Assembly (NCBI GenBank): GCA_017500825.1
Contig: JAFVYB010000111.1
Span: 1 to 64,000, forward strand
DNA: 64,000 nucleotides
Reading direction: 5' to 3'
Source of the DNA: Myxococcaceae bacterium
Lineage (GTDB): Bacteria; Myxococcota; Myxococcia; Myxococcales; UBA5297
Of this stretch, positions 1-8,081 are shown piece by piece; position 1 is the stretch's first letter; every line of letters starts with the position of its first letter. Made by a program: the position numbers and the translations under genes. The notes under the pieces are model-generated. The model searched no databases and was not told where the DNA came from. It saw only the letters and a program-made list of their open reading frames with translations.

Positions 1-375
1 CGCGTGTTTGATGGAATATGCGTTTTTGTCGCGCCTTTCTGCCGCCCATGCGCCGAATCTGGCCCATCGAGGCGTTCAAAATTAAATCGAGCAAATAAAA
101 AAGGCCATTGAGGCGCTTAGGGCGGGCATTTGTCCGGCGGCCCGCAGCCGGCCCCACCTTTGGTGGGAGCGAGGACCGACGGTTGCGTAAGGAAAAGGGA
201 GAGCGCGAGAGGGAAAAAACATGGGTTTTTCCCGCTCGCACAATAACGAACTAAATTCGGCCGTTCGGGGCAGAGCGGGCGCCGACACGCCAATGTCAAT
301 TCAAGACTTTGACCTGCCAATGTCAATTCAAGACTTTGACGTATCGACATGAAATGTCAGAGCGAATCCACCCCA
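1..375. other. Non-coding flank downstream of res
   Basis: No convincing gene is seen in this stretch; the short open frames lack recognisable domains and good ribosome binding sites. It contains the duplicated motif at 290-340. The composition is mixed, with an A-rich patch around 78-105. It lies beyond the 3' end of the restriction gene, so it may be a junction of an acquired island, but no integrase, tRNA or target-site duplication is visible. Confidence 0.5.
290..340. repeat. 24-bp direct repeat, two copies, IS21-end-like
   Basis: Positions 290-313 and 317-340 carry the same 24 bases, separated by 3 bp (core AATGTCAATTCAAGACTTTG). On the - strand each copy reads GTCAAAGTCTTGAATTGACA. Closely spaced repeated terminal motifs of this style resemble, from memory, the multiple end repeats of IS21-family elements. 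No istA or istB gene is present, so if the resemblance is right this is a solo end or decayed remnant. It could equally be a regulatory repeat. The repeat itself is certain; its identity is inference. Confidence 0.6.
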
Positions 376-3087
376 TCATTCAATATATTTTTTTATAATC
401 CCATCCACATCGGCGACACTGAACGAAATATCGTGGCACCATTGACCGTATTCCCCGAGCGCGTTGACCGCCTGGACCCATTCGGACAAAGCCGCGCGCT
501 TGGCCCTGTCTTTTTCTGTCTCGCGCCCCTTGGTTTCGAGAATCAAAATCCTGCCGTTGTCCAGTTTGATCAAAAAATCGGGCGTGTATCTATGGATGAC
601 GCCATTGAATGAATAAACGATCTCGAACCCGAGGTGATCGTTTTTGGCCCAGGCGAGGACATGGGGATTTTTTTCGAGGACATAGCTCTCGGTGCTTTCC
701 CAGGCGCTGTCGAACACGCCATGGCTGATCTGGCTTTTTTGAGTAATCGCGCAGGGCTTTGTCGTCCACCATGTCGGCATATCCGCGGTGGAACGCGCGC
801 GCCTGTTATTATCAAAAACAGGAAAGAGTTTTTCGGTGTTTTCCAGCTGAATGGCGCCCCAAATATGCTGAACGATCCTGTTCATGTTCAGAATATACAT
901 GAGCTTTTTGCGGGTGGGGTTCACGTTGAACAATGGTGGCACGATTTCTATCTTGCCGCCTTCAATATATTTTTGCACGAGAGCGATGACCTGGCCCAAC
1001 AAAGCGAATTTGGTCGATTCACCCTGCCATGTGGCCCGCATTTGTTCGTAGACCTGGACAGAAGCGGTGAAAATCACTGTCTGCATGCGCAGTTCTTCAT
1101 TCAGCTTTTGCAGATCGATTTCCGTGCATTTGGTGAGATCTGTCTTGCCATCAATCATGGGCGCGAGATCGGCGCGCAAGCGCGTGTCCGCGGCGTCCAG
1201 AGTCAATGGTTTGAGTTTGGATGGATCGAGCGACAGTTTGGGCTGACATACGCGATCGAGTCGAATGATGTTGGGCCATTGAATTTCGTATTCCGAACGT
1301 TCCTTGAGCGATTCGATTTGTGTCTTGGGCCTGGGATCGACAGGTCTGCCCTCCCCTTCGGATTCATGAGGCAGGAATGAAAACGGAATGCCGAAGATAT
1401 TGACATATTCGGGCGTGAACATGTCGCTGCCAGCTTCAAGGTCATAACTTGTTCTGCGAAGGCCCCGGCCGACGACTTGTTCGCACAAAAGCTGGGAGGA
1501 AAAGGCGCGCAGGCCGAGAATATGCGTGACCGTCTGCGCGTCCCAACCCTCCGACAGCATGCCGACGGAAATCACATTGCGGATTTGTTCGCCGGGCAGG
1601 CCTTTTTTGCCGACAGAATCGACGATTTCGCGAAGCGCGTCGCTGTCCTCTGTTTTTTCCAGAATTTTTGAATCAATCTCGATGGTCAAATTGGGATCGC
1701 AGAGTTCTTCGATATCAATCCTGTGATGATCAAAGGCGTATTTAATTCTCGCGGCGGTTTCTGTTCTGTTCGCGACCGTAATCATGACGGGCGGGACAGA
1801 CGCGCCCGCGGCCTTCCACTGGTGATAAAGGTGCTGCCAGTCCTTTCCGAGAAGATAATAAGCCTGAATAATTAAATCGGGCAAAGGGGTTTCGGCCGAG
1901 GCTTTTGTGTTGACATCGTCTTTAACGGTCGCGTCCGCGTAAATATGATACAGCTTGGATTTAAAAGTCGAAGCGTTGGCCTCGCCATCGTCGCGAATAA
2001 CGACGCGCGGCGTTTTGACGAGTCCGGATTCGATGCCGTCATTGAGGCCAAAGTCGCTGACAATCCAGCCAAACAACGCCTCCTCGTCGTTCTTTTTGCC
2101 GGATGGCGCAAACGGCGTCGCGGAAAAGTCGTAACAGGTCAGAATTCGCCTTGTTTTATGAATGCGATCCAGCCCGCTGATCCAGACGGTGGCCTCTTCT
2201 TCTGCTTCTTTTTGTTCTTTTGTCAGTTTCAGTTTGCTTTCTTTGTTTTTGCGCCACGCGTGATGCGCCTCGTCATTGATGACCAGGATATTCTGGGCGT
2301 TTGACATCTCGCCGAGAATTTCCCGCGTGTAGGCCTCGTCGCTTTTGGCGCCGCGTTTGTCGACGCTCTTTTTTCTGGCCAAAACTTCTTCAGAATCCCA
2401 GGCGAGCATTTGCCAATTGACGATCAGCACCTTTCCCTGATGGAGTTTATCCATCAATCCCGCGGGCACGATATTAAACTGCGCGTAATAATTGTCCGCG
2501 CCGCCCGTCCGCAGCACACGAAGCCGACTTTTGACCGTCAGACCGGGCGCGACGATCAATGCAGCTTTGGAAAACCGCTTATCGTTGGGATAGGTGGCTT
2601 TATTGCAGAACATCCAGGCGATCAGCATGGCCATGACAGCTGTTTTGCCGCCGCCGGTGCACAGTTTGGTGCAAATTCGCTTAAAATCGCCGCCATCGCC
2701 GGGCAGATGAACGCCCACTTTGTCCGCCGCGGGCGCCTCGGTTAACCAGATAATGGTCTCGATGGCGTCGAGCTGACAGAAAAAGAATGGATGCAGGCGC
2801 ACAGACGGATCGTTCCAATGTTCCAGGAGTTTTCTCGTCACGCCTGTCACGCCGGGATAGCCCGCCGCGCGCCAGGCTTTGACGCGGGGGCGGATTTGAT
2901 TGACCAGCGGCAGTTCGATGAATTGCCCGAGGTCGTTGTATTGATTGCTCCCCTGCCCGGCGATGAAATAGCCCGCGGGCCGCCGACCCTCTTCCCGGAC
3001 AAAAGACTGAGAATGAAAATCATGGCGCCAATGCGAGGTGGGCTCGCGAAAGGCGGAATTGATGATGAGTTTTTCGATGCCTTTCAT
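376..3087 (-). CDS. Type III-like restriction endonuclease, Res subunit (DEAD/DEAH helicase-nuclease)
   Basis: 903 aa. A superfamily 2 helicase fused to a nuclease, expected to translocate on and cut DNA lacking the modification made by the adjacent methyltransferase. Visible motifs are a Walker A loop TGGGKT (residues about 144-149), a DEAH box (about 272-275), helicase motif VI QVVGRGLRR in the middle third, and a C-terminal PD-(D/E)xK site with PDF at about 836 followed by ETK at about 851. The length fits the large Res proteins paired with about 900-residue methyltransferases. The start codon lies 2 bp after the stop of the upstream mod gene, so the two are cotranscribed and probably translationally coupled. 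No frameshift is seen. Base composition is less GC-rich than most of the window, consistent with transfer. Confidence 0.9.
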   Translation of the reverse strand: MKGIEKLIINSAFREPTSHWRHDFHSQSFVREEGRRPAGYFIAGQGSNQYNDLGQFIELPLVNQIRPRVKAWRAAGYPGVTGVTRKLLEHWNDPSVRLHPFFFCQLDAIETIIWLTEAPAADKVGVHLPGDGGDFKRICTKLCTGGGKTAVMAMLIAWMFCNKATYPNDKRFSKAALIVAPGLTVKSRLRVLRTGGADNYYAQFNIVPAGLMDKLHQGKVLIVNWQMLAWDSEEVLARKKSVDKRGAKSDEAYTREILGEMSNAQNILVINDEAHHAWRKNKESKLKLTKEQKEAEEEATVWISGLDRIHKTRRILTCYDFSATPFAPSGKKNDEEALFGWIVSDFGLNDGIESGLVKTPRVVIRDDGEANASTFKSKLYHIYADATVKDDVNTKASAETPLPDLIIQAYYLLGKDWQHLYHQWKAAGASVPPVMITVANRTETAARIKYAFDHHRIDIEELCDPNLTIEIDSKILEKTEDSDALREIVDSVGKKGLPGEQIRNVISVGMLSEGWDAQTVTHILGLRAFSSQLLCEQVVGRGLRRTSYDLEAGSDMFTPEYVNIFGIPFSFLPHESEGEGRPVDPRPKTQIESLKERSEYEIQWPNIIRLDRVCQPKLSLDPSKLKPLTLDAADTRLRADLAPMIDGKTDLTKCTEIDLQKLNEELRMQTVIFTASVQVYEQMRATWQGESTKFALLGQVIALVQKYIEGGKIEIVPPLFNVNPTRKKLMYILNMNRIVQHIWGAIQLENTEKLFPVFDNNRRARSTADMPTWWTTKPCAITQKSQISHGVFDSAWESTESYVLEKNPHVLAWAKNDHLGFEIVYSFNGVIHRYTPDFLIKLDNGRILILETKGRETEKDRAKRAALSEWVQAVNALGEYGQWCHDISFSVADVDGIIKKYIE

Positions 3088-3089
3088 GA

Positions 3090-5759
3090 TTAGTCCCCAA
3101 TCTTGATGATTTTGAGGCTCTCGATGCCCCGGTCATCGATAATTTTGACGGCGATATTTGTTCCGGGCGCGGCCTCAAACCACAACGACTCGTTGCCGGC
3201 GTATTGTTCGACGAGATCCTGATCGATTTCGGCCTTCAGTGTTTTAGCGAGTTTGTTCCAGCCGTCTTTTTGGCCGCCCATGGGAAAAAAGACCTGATGC
3301 GGCTCGACGCACATGCCGTCATAATCGCGATCGAGCATCCACATGGCAACGCGGCTCACGGAACCGGACTCGACCATCCCTTTTTTGACATTGTAATAAT
3401 CAAATCCATTGACGCGGACTTTGTATTTGTTTTTATTTTCGCGATCCTGAATCAATTCGACATCGGGCTGACCGACGAGCCAGAAGGATTGATCGGAAGA
3501 TCGCTTCTTTTTGAGATCATCGGTCATCAGATCGGTGTTCATCTGCGCTTTTAAAAGCGTCACGCCGGGCCAGTTGGCATCGTCGATCATGCTGGCCGCG
3601 GTCGGATCGAATTGAAAGGCGGCGAAGACAATGATCTGGGGTTTGGGCCTTTGTTTTTCGGCCTCGTCGAGCGCCATTTCGACCATGCGGGCGTCGAGCG
3701 GCTTGGTTTCACCGCTAAAACAAACGACGGCGCGGCGCGGGCTGTCCTCTTTTGTCTCGGCCTCGGCCTGCAGATAGCGCGTGCCCTGAATGAGCTCGAC
3801 GCGGGAAAACAGCAATCGCTGGCCGCCACGGCCCAAAATGCCCGTGGCCAATAGCTGCGCGCACCAGTCCATTTGTTTAGCGCTGAAAGTCGTTTCAGTG
3901 TCGCCGCTCCCGTCGAGGGGGCGAACCACTGGCGCGGGCAAAGCTTCGACCGTGAAGGGGCCGGTGACGCGGGCTTTGTTTTTGTCGATCAATGGCTGAT
4001 CATACAGGGTTTCGGTGGCGGGCGGCTCATTGTTGGCAATGGATTTCAGTGTGATGTGAGGAACAGTTTTATAGATAAACCCACTGCCAACGCCCTGCGC
4101 CTCGTGGGCCAATTTATAATAATCAAAGGTCGCGGTCATCAGTCGCTGTTTGGCCAATGTCAGCGCGACTCGTGAAGTATCACAGGTGATCCAGCGGCGA
4201 CCCCATTGCTCGGCGACATAGGCCGTCGTGCCACTGCCACAGGTAATATCAAGAACAAGATCACCGGGGTCGGTGGTCATGAGCATGCAGCGTTGGATAG
4301 CTTTGGTTGATGTCTGAACAACATATATTTTATCTTCAGTAAAACCTGTCATCTTAACATCTGACCAAATATTGGCGATTGGAGAAACAGGAAAATCATC
4401 AAGCATTCTCTTATACATTAGCGTTAACCCGATCGCCTTAATACGATTTCTCCTTTTAAGCATATCAAATCCGATTTTCCCCGTTTTCCAGCCGCCTTTT
4501 GAGATACAATATTCTATTCCATCCAGCTCAACCGGAAATCTGGAATTATCGCCTCCAGATTGACTCGTCAGGTTGTCACATGCAAATACTTTCCAGCCAG
4601 AAGGAATTAGTTGTGGATTATTTCTTTCCTCAGGTGTCATTCTGCGCTCTGTTTTTCCATCTGCTGATTGAATCCACACATATTGCGTTGTTCCATCCTT
4701 TCCTAATGTTTTTTTCTTGAACAGCTGATTATATTTCATCAGCGCCTTATCCTTGGAGTACCAAAGAATAATATCGTATATGTTTGATAATTCATTCACT
4801 GTGGCACTGGAAGTTTTTTCGTAAGCAATCATACTTACAAAATTCTCACACCCAAACACCTCATCACACAATTCCCTTACATGATGAACATTCTCATCAC
4901 TGATCTGCACAAACACGCTGCCGCTGTCGGCGAGCAATTCGCGGGCTAAAAGCAGGCGGTCGCGCAGATAACTCAGATAAGAATGAATGCCCAATTCCCA
5001 AGTATCGCGGAATGCTTTGATCATTTCCGGTTCCTGGGTCAGGTCTTCGTCTTTTTTGTCCTTGACATCGCGCCTGTCGACAAATGGCTGGAAATTGGAG
5101 CCGTATTTAATGCCGTAGGGCGGGTCGATGTAGACCATCTGCACCTGCCCGGCCATGCCCTCCTTTTCCAGCAGGGAATTCATGACGACGAGGCTGTCGC
5201 CGGCGATCAGGCGGTTGGTCCATTTGTTTTGATGCTCGTAAAATTCGATTTCCTGGCGGCGGCGCTGCATGCGTTCGAGCGGCGTTTCAAAGAAGCTCAG
5301 CTGGCCGTAAGCCTTATCGCCTTCGCCAATGCTTTGGATGGAGCGAATGATTTTGTGGGGTTTGATGGATTCGTGAATGTGAATGGAGGAAGTGGGGACA
5401 TCAAACGAGGTGTGTTCCTGTTTGCCTGCCCAGTCGAGCCGGGGCGACAAATGCGGATCAAACGAATACGCCTTGCGCGATTCAGCGGCTGTGTCGCGGT
5501 GCGCGAGGCCTGCCTTGGGGTTATTCACCCGCGTTTTGTCGTCGTGTGAATAGGTGTCGACTTCGCGGCAGGAAGAAACATCGACAATGGATTTGGGGTG
5601 TTTGGGAGAACGGGATTTGGATTTGGGTTTAGTCGGTGGATGATTTGAGGATGATTGGGCGGGAGAACTGGAAGAAGGGACGGAAGTGAACAGGCGCTCC
5701 TGAGTCGGCTCCTTACAGGGGGCGTTTATCAGGGGGCGTTTATCAGGGGGCGTTTTCAT
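3090..5759 (-). CDS. Type III-like site-specific DNA methyltransferase (Mod), probable phase-variable gene
   Basis: 889 aa. An amino-methyltransferase of beta-class order: catalytic DPPY at about residue 212, then the AdoMet-binding motif DITCGSGTT at about 501. It modifies and specifies the target for the Res protein encoded 2 bp downstream. The start is strongly supported by AAGGAG at 5765-5770, 5 nt upstream of the ATG. The first 90 or so residues are low-complexity and not recognisable. A 14-bp tandem repeat (5716-5755) begins 1 base after the start codon, and gain or loss of one unit gives an immediate stop. Between the two catalytic motifs, about 4310-4870 is distinctly AT-richer than the flanks; this is where the target-recognition domain lies in this class. 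Both features point to switching and specificity exchange. Confidence 0.9.
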   Translation of the reverse strand: MKTPPDKRPLINAPCKEPTQERLFTSVPSSSSPAQSSSNHPPTKPKSKSRSPKHPKSIVDVSSCREVDTYSHDDKTRVNNPKAGLAHRDTAAESRKAYSFDPHLSPRLDWAGKQEHTSFDVPTSSIHIHESIKPHKIIRSIQSIGEGDKAYGQLSFFETPLERMQRRRQEIEFYEHQNKWTNRLIAGDSLVVMNSLLEKEGMAGQVQMVYIDPPYGIKYGSNFQPFVDRRDVKDKKDEDLTQEPEMIKAFRDTWELGIHSYLSYLRDRLLLARELLADSGSVFVQISDENVHHVRELCDEVFGCENFVSMIAYEKTSSATVNELSNIYDIILWYSKDKALMKYNQLFKKKTLGKDGTTQYVWIQSADGKTERRMTPEERNNPQLIPSGWKVFACDNLTSQSGGDNSRFPVELDGIEYCISKGGWKTGKIGFDMLKRRNRIKAIGLTLMYKRMLDDFPVSPIANIWSDVKMTGFTEDKIYVVQTSTKAIQRCMLMTTDPGDLVLDITCGSGTTAYVAEQWGRRWITCDTSRVALTLAKQRLMTATFDYYKLAHEAQGVGSGFIYKTVPHITLKSIANNEPPATETLYDQPLIDKNKARVTGPFTVEALPAPVVRPLDGSGDTETTFSAKQMDWCAQLLATGILGRGGQRLLFSRVELIQGTRYLQAEAETKEDSPRRAVVCFSGETKPLDARMVEMALDEAEKQRPKPQIIVFAAFQFDPTAASMIDDANWPGVTLLKAQMNTDLMTDDLKKKRSSDQSFWLVGQPDVELIQDRENKNKYKVRVNGFDYYNVKKGMVESGSVSRVAMWMLDRDYDGMCVEPHQVFFPMGGQKDGWNKLAKTLKAEIDQDLVEQYAGNESLWFEAAPGTNIAVKIIDDRGIESLKIIKIGD
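5716..5755 (-). repeat. 14-bp tandem repeat at the 5' end of mod (2.9 copies)
   Basis: Units at 5716-5729, 5730-5743 and 5744-5755 (12 of 14 bases); read on - the unit is CCCCCTGATAAACG. It lies inside the coding sequence directly after the start codon. The unit length is not a multiple of three. Worked out by hand, two units put TAA in frame at codon 11, and four units put TGA in frame at codon 15. The present copy number leaves the gene open. Confidence 0.85.
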
Positions 5760-6006
5760 CTTGTCTCCTTGTTGGTGCGACGATTTTCGCGCATGAAAAA
5801 AGCGCGTCTTTCAATCGCGCGCTCAAAATGCATTATACTTCCTATAAACAATTCGCCTGTCAACGGGGAATTTGTAAGTTTTTAAACTTTGGCGCGTTTC
5901 CAGGCCTGTTTGGGGGATGGTTGTGGCCGTTCATATTAAAATTCAATCGAGCGGGTCTGGCGTCGGGCAGAAAAAAACGCATTAAAAAAGCGAACAGGCG
6001 GAATCG

Positions 6007-6065
6007 AGCAGAGCAGAATGCACTGAAAAACCAAGGCGATGAATTCAAGCAGAGCAGAATGCACT
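6007..6065. repeat. 18-bp direct repeat
   Basis: AGCAGAGCAGAATGCACT occurs at 6007-6024 and again at 6048-6065, 23 bp apart, just beyond the terminator hairpin at 6070-6097. This looks like a local duplication. No function can be assigned. Confidence 0.7.
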
Positions 6066-6069
6066 AAAA

Positions 6070-6097
6070 AACCCGCTGAAAATGAATTCAGCGGGTT
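6070..6097 (-). terminator. Rho-independent terminator of the TolC-like gene
   Basis: A perfect 11-bp stem pairs 6070-6080 with 6087-6097 around a 6-nt loop. Read on -, it is followed by six T. It lies 26 bp past the stop codon of the outer-membrane efflux gene. Confidence 0.85.
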
Positions 6098-6122
6098 TGG
6101 CGTCGGAGGGGGATTTGGGGTG

Positions 6123-7778
6123 TCAGGGAGTGGTTGAGCTGTCGGGTGTCGAGGGGTTGGTTTGATTGTCGGCGTCTTTGTCGGCGTTGGTTTTGGGGTC
6201 GAAGAGGCCGGCGGCTTTGACGAGGGTGAGGGCGGAGATTTGGGCCTGGAGGGTTTGGGCGATGAGGTTGAGTTCGGCGCCGATGAGGGTGGTGTTGGCG
6301 TCGGAGACGTCGAGCTGGGTGGCGACGCCGGCGTTGAAGTTGACGCTGACCATGTCGCTGTTTTCGCGGGCGAGGCGGAGCTGTTCCTCGGCGTTGACGA
6401 TGTTGGACTGGGCGCTCTGAAGGCTGACGATGGCGCTTCGGACCTCTTCGCGCACGGAGGCTTCCTTGGCGCGCAAGGAGGCTTGAGCGGCGGCGAGTTT
6501 GGCCTCGTTTTCTTTGAGGGTGACCTCGCGCAGACCGCCGTCCCAGATGGTCCAGCTGAGGGCGAGGCCGATGTTCCAGGTCTGCGACCATTTGTCGGAC
6601 TCTTCGAGAGAGGTGCCGCTCATCTCCATCATGGCCTGCATGGAGTCGGAGATCTCATAGGAGGGGCGCCCCCACTGGTAGGCGGCGGTGAGGAAGAGGT
6701 TGGGCAGGTAGGCGAGGACGGCCTGATCCATGGCGTATTCGGCGACGGCGATGTTGTCGCGGGCCGAGAGGAGGTCGGGGCGTTTTTCGGCGGCCATGGC
6801 GACGAGGTCGTCTTCGGAGCCCTGGGGGATTTGGACGGGCGCGGGCTGTTCGACGTCGAACTGGACGTTGTCGCGGGCGAGAAGCGTGGCGAGGGAGAGC
6901 TTGGCGGTGAGGTAGCTGTTCTCTGCCTGGAGGACCTGCTGCTGGGCGCTGATGGTGTCGATCTGGGCGCGGACGAGCTGGATCTTGGGGATGGTGCCGG
7001 CCTCAAAGCGGACGCGGGCGTCTTTTTCGTGGGCCTCGGTGTTGGCGAGCATGCGCTTGCGGACGTCGACGGTCTCTTTGAGGGTGACGGCGCCGAAGTA
7101 GAGCTGGGCCACGCCGAAGAGCAGTTCGCGGCGGGCGTTTTCGATGGTGAGGTCGACCATGCGCTCGGCGATGTAGGTGCTCTTGATGGCGGCCCAGAGG
7201 CTGGGGACGATCAGTGCCTGCTGGAGCGAGACCTGGGCGCCGAAGATGTCCTGGCCGACCTCCATGCGGTATTCGCTGTTGGCGTCGGAGAAGGCGATGC
7301 CGCTCATGGTGGCGGGGTCGGTGATCTGGACGGTGGAGGGGGTGACAGTGGTCGAAGGGGCGCTGTTGTGGGTGTAGGAGGCGCCGACGCTGATCTGGGG
7401 CAGGTAGTTGGCCCAGGCCTTGCGCGAATAGAGCTGTGCCTGCGCGAGCTGGGTGCGGGCCTCTTCGAGGGAGGGGTTCTTTTCCTCTGCCTCTTTGAGG
7501 GCGTCGGCGAGGGTGAGGATGGGCAGATCGGACGAGGCGGTGGCGCCGTTGTCCTGGGGCGCGGCCATGGCGGACATCGGCGGCTGAAGCTTGAGCTGGA
7601 CAGGGTCGGGCGCGGGGCTCGGCGAGGTGGCGGGCGACTGGGCGGCGGCCGTTGGCTGGGCAGAGGGGGCGGCGGCGCTCGTCTGGGCGGGCGAGGCAGG
7701 CGCTGTTTGTTCTGGAGTGGCCGCGCTGTCGGCGGTTTGGGCGAGCAGTGCCGTGAGCAGAAGGGCTTGTGCGATCAT
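6123..7778 (-). CDS. TolC-family outer-membrane efflux protein
   Basis: 551 aa from the preferred start. Expected to form the trimeric outer-membrane and periplasmic channel of a tripartite exporter. The open frame runs to 7844, but the ATG at 7778 has AGGTG upstream and begins a normal signal peptide (MIAQALLLTALLAQTADSA), so it is preferred. The signal is followed by a Pro/Ala-rich linker of about 50 residues, then two repeated long helical OEP blocks. Helix-forming, Ala/Gln/Glu-rich stretches such as EEARTQLAQAQLYSRKAWAN and LREVTLKENEAKLAAAQASL are typical of TolC. The C-terminal tail is rich in Asn, Asp, Ser and Thr. No RND pump, membrane-fusion protein or type I ABC transporter is adjacent, so its partner must be encoded elsewhere. 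Confidence 0.9.
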   Translation of the reverse strand: MIAQALLLTALLAQTADSAATPEQTAPASPAQTSAAAPSAQPTAAAQSPATSPSPAPDPVQLKLQPPMSAMAAPQDNGATASSDLPILTLADALKEAEEKNPSLEEARTQLAQAQLYSRKAWANYLPQISVGASYTHNSAPSTTVTPSTVQITDPATMSGIAFSDANSEYRMEVGQDIFGAQVSLQQALIVPSLWAAIKSTYIAERMVDLTIENARRELLFGVAQLYFGAVTLKETVDVRKRMLANTEAHEKDARVRFEAGTIPKIQLVRAQIDTISAQQQVLQAENSYLTAKLSLATLLARDNVQFDVEQPAPVQIPQGSEDDLVAMAAEKRPDLLSARDNIAVAEYAMDQAVLAYLPNLFLTAAYQWGRPSYEISDSMQAMMEMSGTSLEESDKWSQTWNIGLALSWTIWDGGLREVTLKENEAKLAAAQASLRAKEASVREEVRSAIVSLQSAQSNIVNAEEQLRLARENSDMVSVNFNAGVATQLDVSDANTTLIGAELNLIAQTLQAQISALTLVKAAGLFDPKTNADKDADNQTNPSTPDSSTTP

Positions 7779-8081
7779 CTGGGCATTCACCTGTGAGAGC
7801 TGTGGAACGATTCCCTGAGGCGTCTGGGGGCAGAGCGCCCCCAAAACGGCGCGGCGCTTTCGATTTTTGGCGCCGGGGGTGTCAACGGCTTTCTTGTGTA
7901 GGATTCCGTCGCCTCAAGGCGCCTGCAATTGCATCAAAAACATCAATAAAATCAATGACTTAGACTAGAATCGCGGAAGGGTAAGGAAGGCGGGCAAAAG
8001 CGCGGGAAGGCCGTGAAGAGACAAAGAGACAACATTGGGCCGGCGGTGGCGGCGGGCGCGCGGCGGCTGTGTGGCAAAGGC

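Larger units (their letters stand above)
5760..6122. other. Intergenic region upstream of mod
   Basis: It holds the mod ribosome binding site (AAGGAG on -, 5765-5770), an 18-bp direct repeat and the terminator of the TolC-like gene. The AT content is high around 5800-6000. No gene with a plausible domain is seen; the short frames here are unsupported. Confidence 0.6.

Noticed and set aside
6162-7796. 544-residue + strand frame opposite the TolC-like gene
   Set aside because: Gly/Glu/Val-dominated translation without domains, on the complement of a clear efflux protein with signal peptide and terminator; a GC-skew shadow.
7857-7885. TTGACA on - (7885-7880) as promoter of the TolC-like gene
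   Set aside because: The -35 is perfect but no acceptable -10 follows at 16-18 bp (CGAAAG/TCGAAA); left as unproven.
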